Shown here in pieces: positions 6,639 through 7,566 of a stretch of DNA of 7,566 bases; positions within the stretch are counted from its first letter, which is position 1; every line of letters starts with the position of its first letter. The notes under the pieces are model-generated. The model did not search any database, was not told the origin of the DNA, and was given only the letters and a program-made list of their open reading frames with translations. This stretch comes from Alphaproteobacteria bacterium (lineage in GTDB: Bacteria; Pseudomonadota; Alphaproteobacteria; Reyranellales; Reyranellaceae), in NCBI GenBank assembly GCA_005884705.1, contig VBAF01000233.1, positions 1-7,566 on the forward strand. The letters run 5' to 3'. The translations under genes were made by a program, and so were the position numbers.

Positions 6639-7405
6639 TGCGTCTTCTTGCTGCGCTTGAAGATCTCGATCAGCCCGCGCGCGGTGATGTCGGGCACCGT
6701 CTGCTCGATGATGCCGATCGAGCCCTCGAACACCGGGGCGAGGCCGCCGGTCGAGACCACCTTCATCGGCTTGCCGAACTCCTTGACGATGCGCGTGACG
6801 ATGCCCTCGATCAAACCGACATAGCCCCAGAACACGCCGGTATGCATGCAGGCCACCGTATTGGTGCCGATCACCTGCTTGGGCTTCTCGACGACGATGC
6901 GCGGCAGCAGCGCCGTCGCGTTGACCAGCGCCTCGATCGACAGGTTGATGCCGGGCGCGATCGCACCGCCGCAGTAGCTGCCCTCCTCGTCGACCACGTC
7001 GAAGTTGGTGGCAGTGCCGAAGTCGACCACCACCACCGGCGTCCTGGGGAACAAGATGCTGGCGCCGACCGAGTTGCAGATCCGGTCGGCGCCGGCGCCG
7101 ACACCCTTGATCTTGATGCCGGTCACGACGTCGGGATCGCCGATGAACATCGGCTCGCAATTGAAATAGCGCGTGCAGAGGCGGCGCAGGTTGAAGTTGG
7201 CGTTCGGCACGACGCTGCCGATGATGGCGTCGGTGATCGACTTGGGGTCGATGCCCTCGATCGCCATGAGCTGCGTCAGCCATACCGCGTGCTCGTCGCC
7301 GGTGCGCATCGCCGAGGTGTGCTGGCGCCATTCGCCGACAATGCGGTCGCCGTCGATCACGCCGAACTTGATGTTGGTGTTGTTGACGTTGATGGCCAGC
7401 AGCAT
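6635..7405 (-). CDS. coaX: Type III pantothenate kinase
   Basis: This enzyme phosphorylates pantothenate using ATP, the first committed step of coenzyme A synthesis, in the cytoplasm. It has 256 residues, the usual length. ASKHA-fold motifs in order: MLLAINVNNTN (phosphate-binding loop, 1-11), GADR at 105-108, DFGTATNFD at 128-136 and GGLAP at 220-224. The loop reads N6-V-N-N-T-N where the textbook motif is D-x-G-N-T-N, so the usual first Asp is Asn and the Gly is Asn. From memory this variant is shared by related Rhodospirillales proteins and is not a lesion, since the rest of the protein is intact. The start at 7405 has a strong GGGGAGAG about 6 nt upstream. The gene is 14 nt downstream of birA and overlaps rnj by 4 nt. 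Type III kinases are not feedback-inhibited by CoA, so control would lie elsewhere. Confidence 0.95.
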   Translation of the reverse strand: MLLAINVNNTNIKFGVIDGDRIVGEWRQHTSAMRTGDEHAVWLTQLMAIEGIDPKSITDAIIGSVVPNANFNLRRLCTRYFNCEPMFIGDPDVVTGIKIKGVGAGADRICNSVGASILFPRTPVVVVDFGTATNFDVVDEEGSYCGGAIAPGINLSIEALVNATALLPRIVVEKPKQVIGTNTVACMHTGVFWGYVGLIEGIVTRIVKEFGKPMKVVSTGGLAPVFEGSIGIIEQTVPDITARGLIEIFKRSKKTQ

Positions 7406-7419
7406 GGCTCGCTCTCCCC

Positions 7420-7566
7420 TCAGGCCGCGTGGGCCAACAGCTCGCCGGCGACGATGCGGCGCGGCCCCGCGGCGGTATCCAGCAGCAAGGCGCCCTCGCG
7501 GTCCATGCCCGCGAAGCGGCCGCGCACCAGCTCCTCCCCTAGCTTCACGTCGACCTCGAGGCCGAG
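7420..7566 (-). CDS. birA: Biotin--[acetyl-CoA-carboxylase] ligase, C-terminal end only
   Basis: The window holds only the last 48 codons plus stop; the rest lies beyond the right edge. The translated tail starts LGLEVDVKLGEELVRGRFAG, continues MDREGALLLDTAAGPRRIVA and ends GELLAHAA. This is the small SH3-like C-terminal domain (BPL_C) of biotin protein ligase, with the recurrent G-x-F-x-G-x-D-x-x-G-A-L-L-L pattern. The enzyme activates biotin as biotinyl-AMP and attaches it to carboxylase carrier proteins. The short sequence makes the call rest partly on context: birA directly upstream of coaX and rnj is the common alphaproteobacterial order. Whether this copy has the N-terminal repressor domain cannot be seen. 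Confidence 0.82.
   Translation of the reverse strand, partial: LGLEVDVKLGEELVRGRFAGMDREGALLLDTAAGPRRIVAGELLAHAA

Noticed and set aside
1..7566. A novel defence, mobile or biosynthetic system
   Set aside because: Every sizeable credible gene belongs to a known family, mostly housekeeping. There is no integrase, transposase, tRNA attachment site, CRISPR repeat or cluster of unknown genes.

Overview
The window is GC-rich, tightly packed chromosomal DNA of a free-living alphaproteobacterium. Protein content, gene order and codon use suggest a Rhodospirillales or Reyranella-like lineage, but the genus is inference. Most of it is a well-known alphaproteobacterial housekeeping cluster. I see no phage, transposase, CRISPR array, toxin-antitoxin pair or new multi-gene system.

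Layout, read from the right because most genes lie on the minus strand. birA (3' end only, 7420-7566), coaX (6635-7405), rnj (4983-6638), mce (4562-4966) and a small DUF1467-type membrane protein gene (4315-4557) are spaced 14, -4, 16 and 4 nt apart, so they are almost certainly one operon. Downstream is a 240-bp non-coding stretch (4075-4314) with three hairpins, the last a good intrinsic terminator. Next comes the only plus-strand gene, an AzgA-type (NCS2) purine permease (2782-4074), convergent with the operon and divergent from proS. Then proS (1356-2669, minus), a 133-bp gap nearly filled by a large imperfect palindrome, and lolC (1-1222, minus), which runs off the left edge just before its last membrane segment.

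Functions. BirA and CoaX serve cofactor supply (biotin attachment and CoA synthesis). Mce serves propionyl-CoA/methylmalonyl-CoA metabolism, a pathway that uses both biotin and CoA. RNase J processes RNA, ProS charges tRNA-Pro, and LolC belongs to the lipoprotein-release transporter. The permease imports nucleobases and is functionally unrelated to its neighbours. In many alphaproteobacteria the DUF1467 gene is followed directly by proS-lolC-lolD, so the permease looks like a later insertion into a conserved block.

Points worth a second look: the palindrome that ends 2 nt before the GTG start of lolC; a possible near-leaderless proS promoter; the hairpin-rich gap at 4075-4314, which could encode a small RNA on either strand; Asn in place of the usual first Asp in the CoaX P-loop-like motif; and a ProS without the cis-editing domain.
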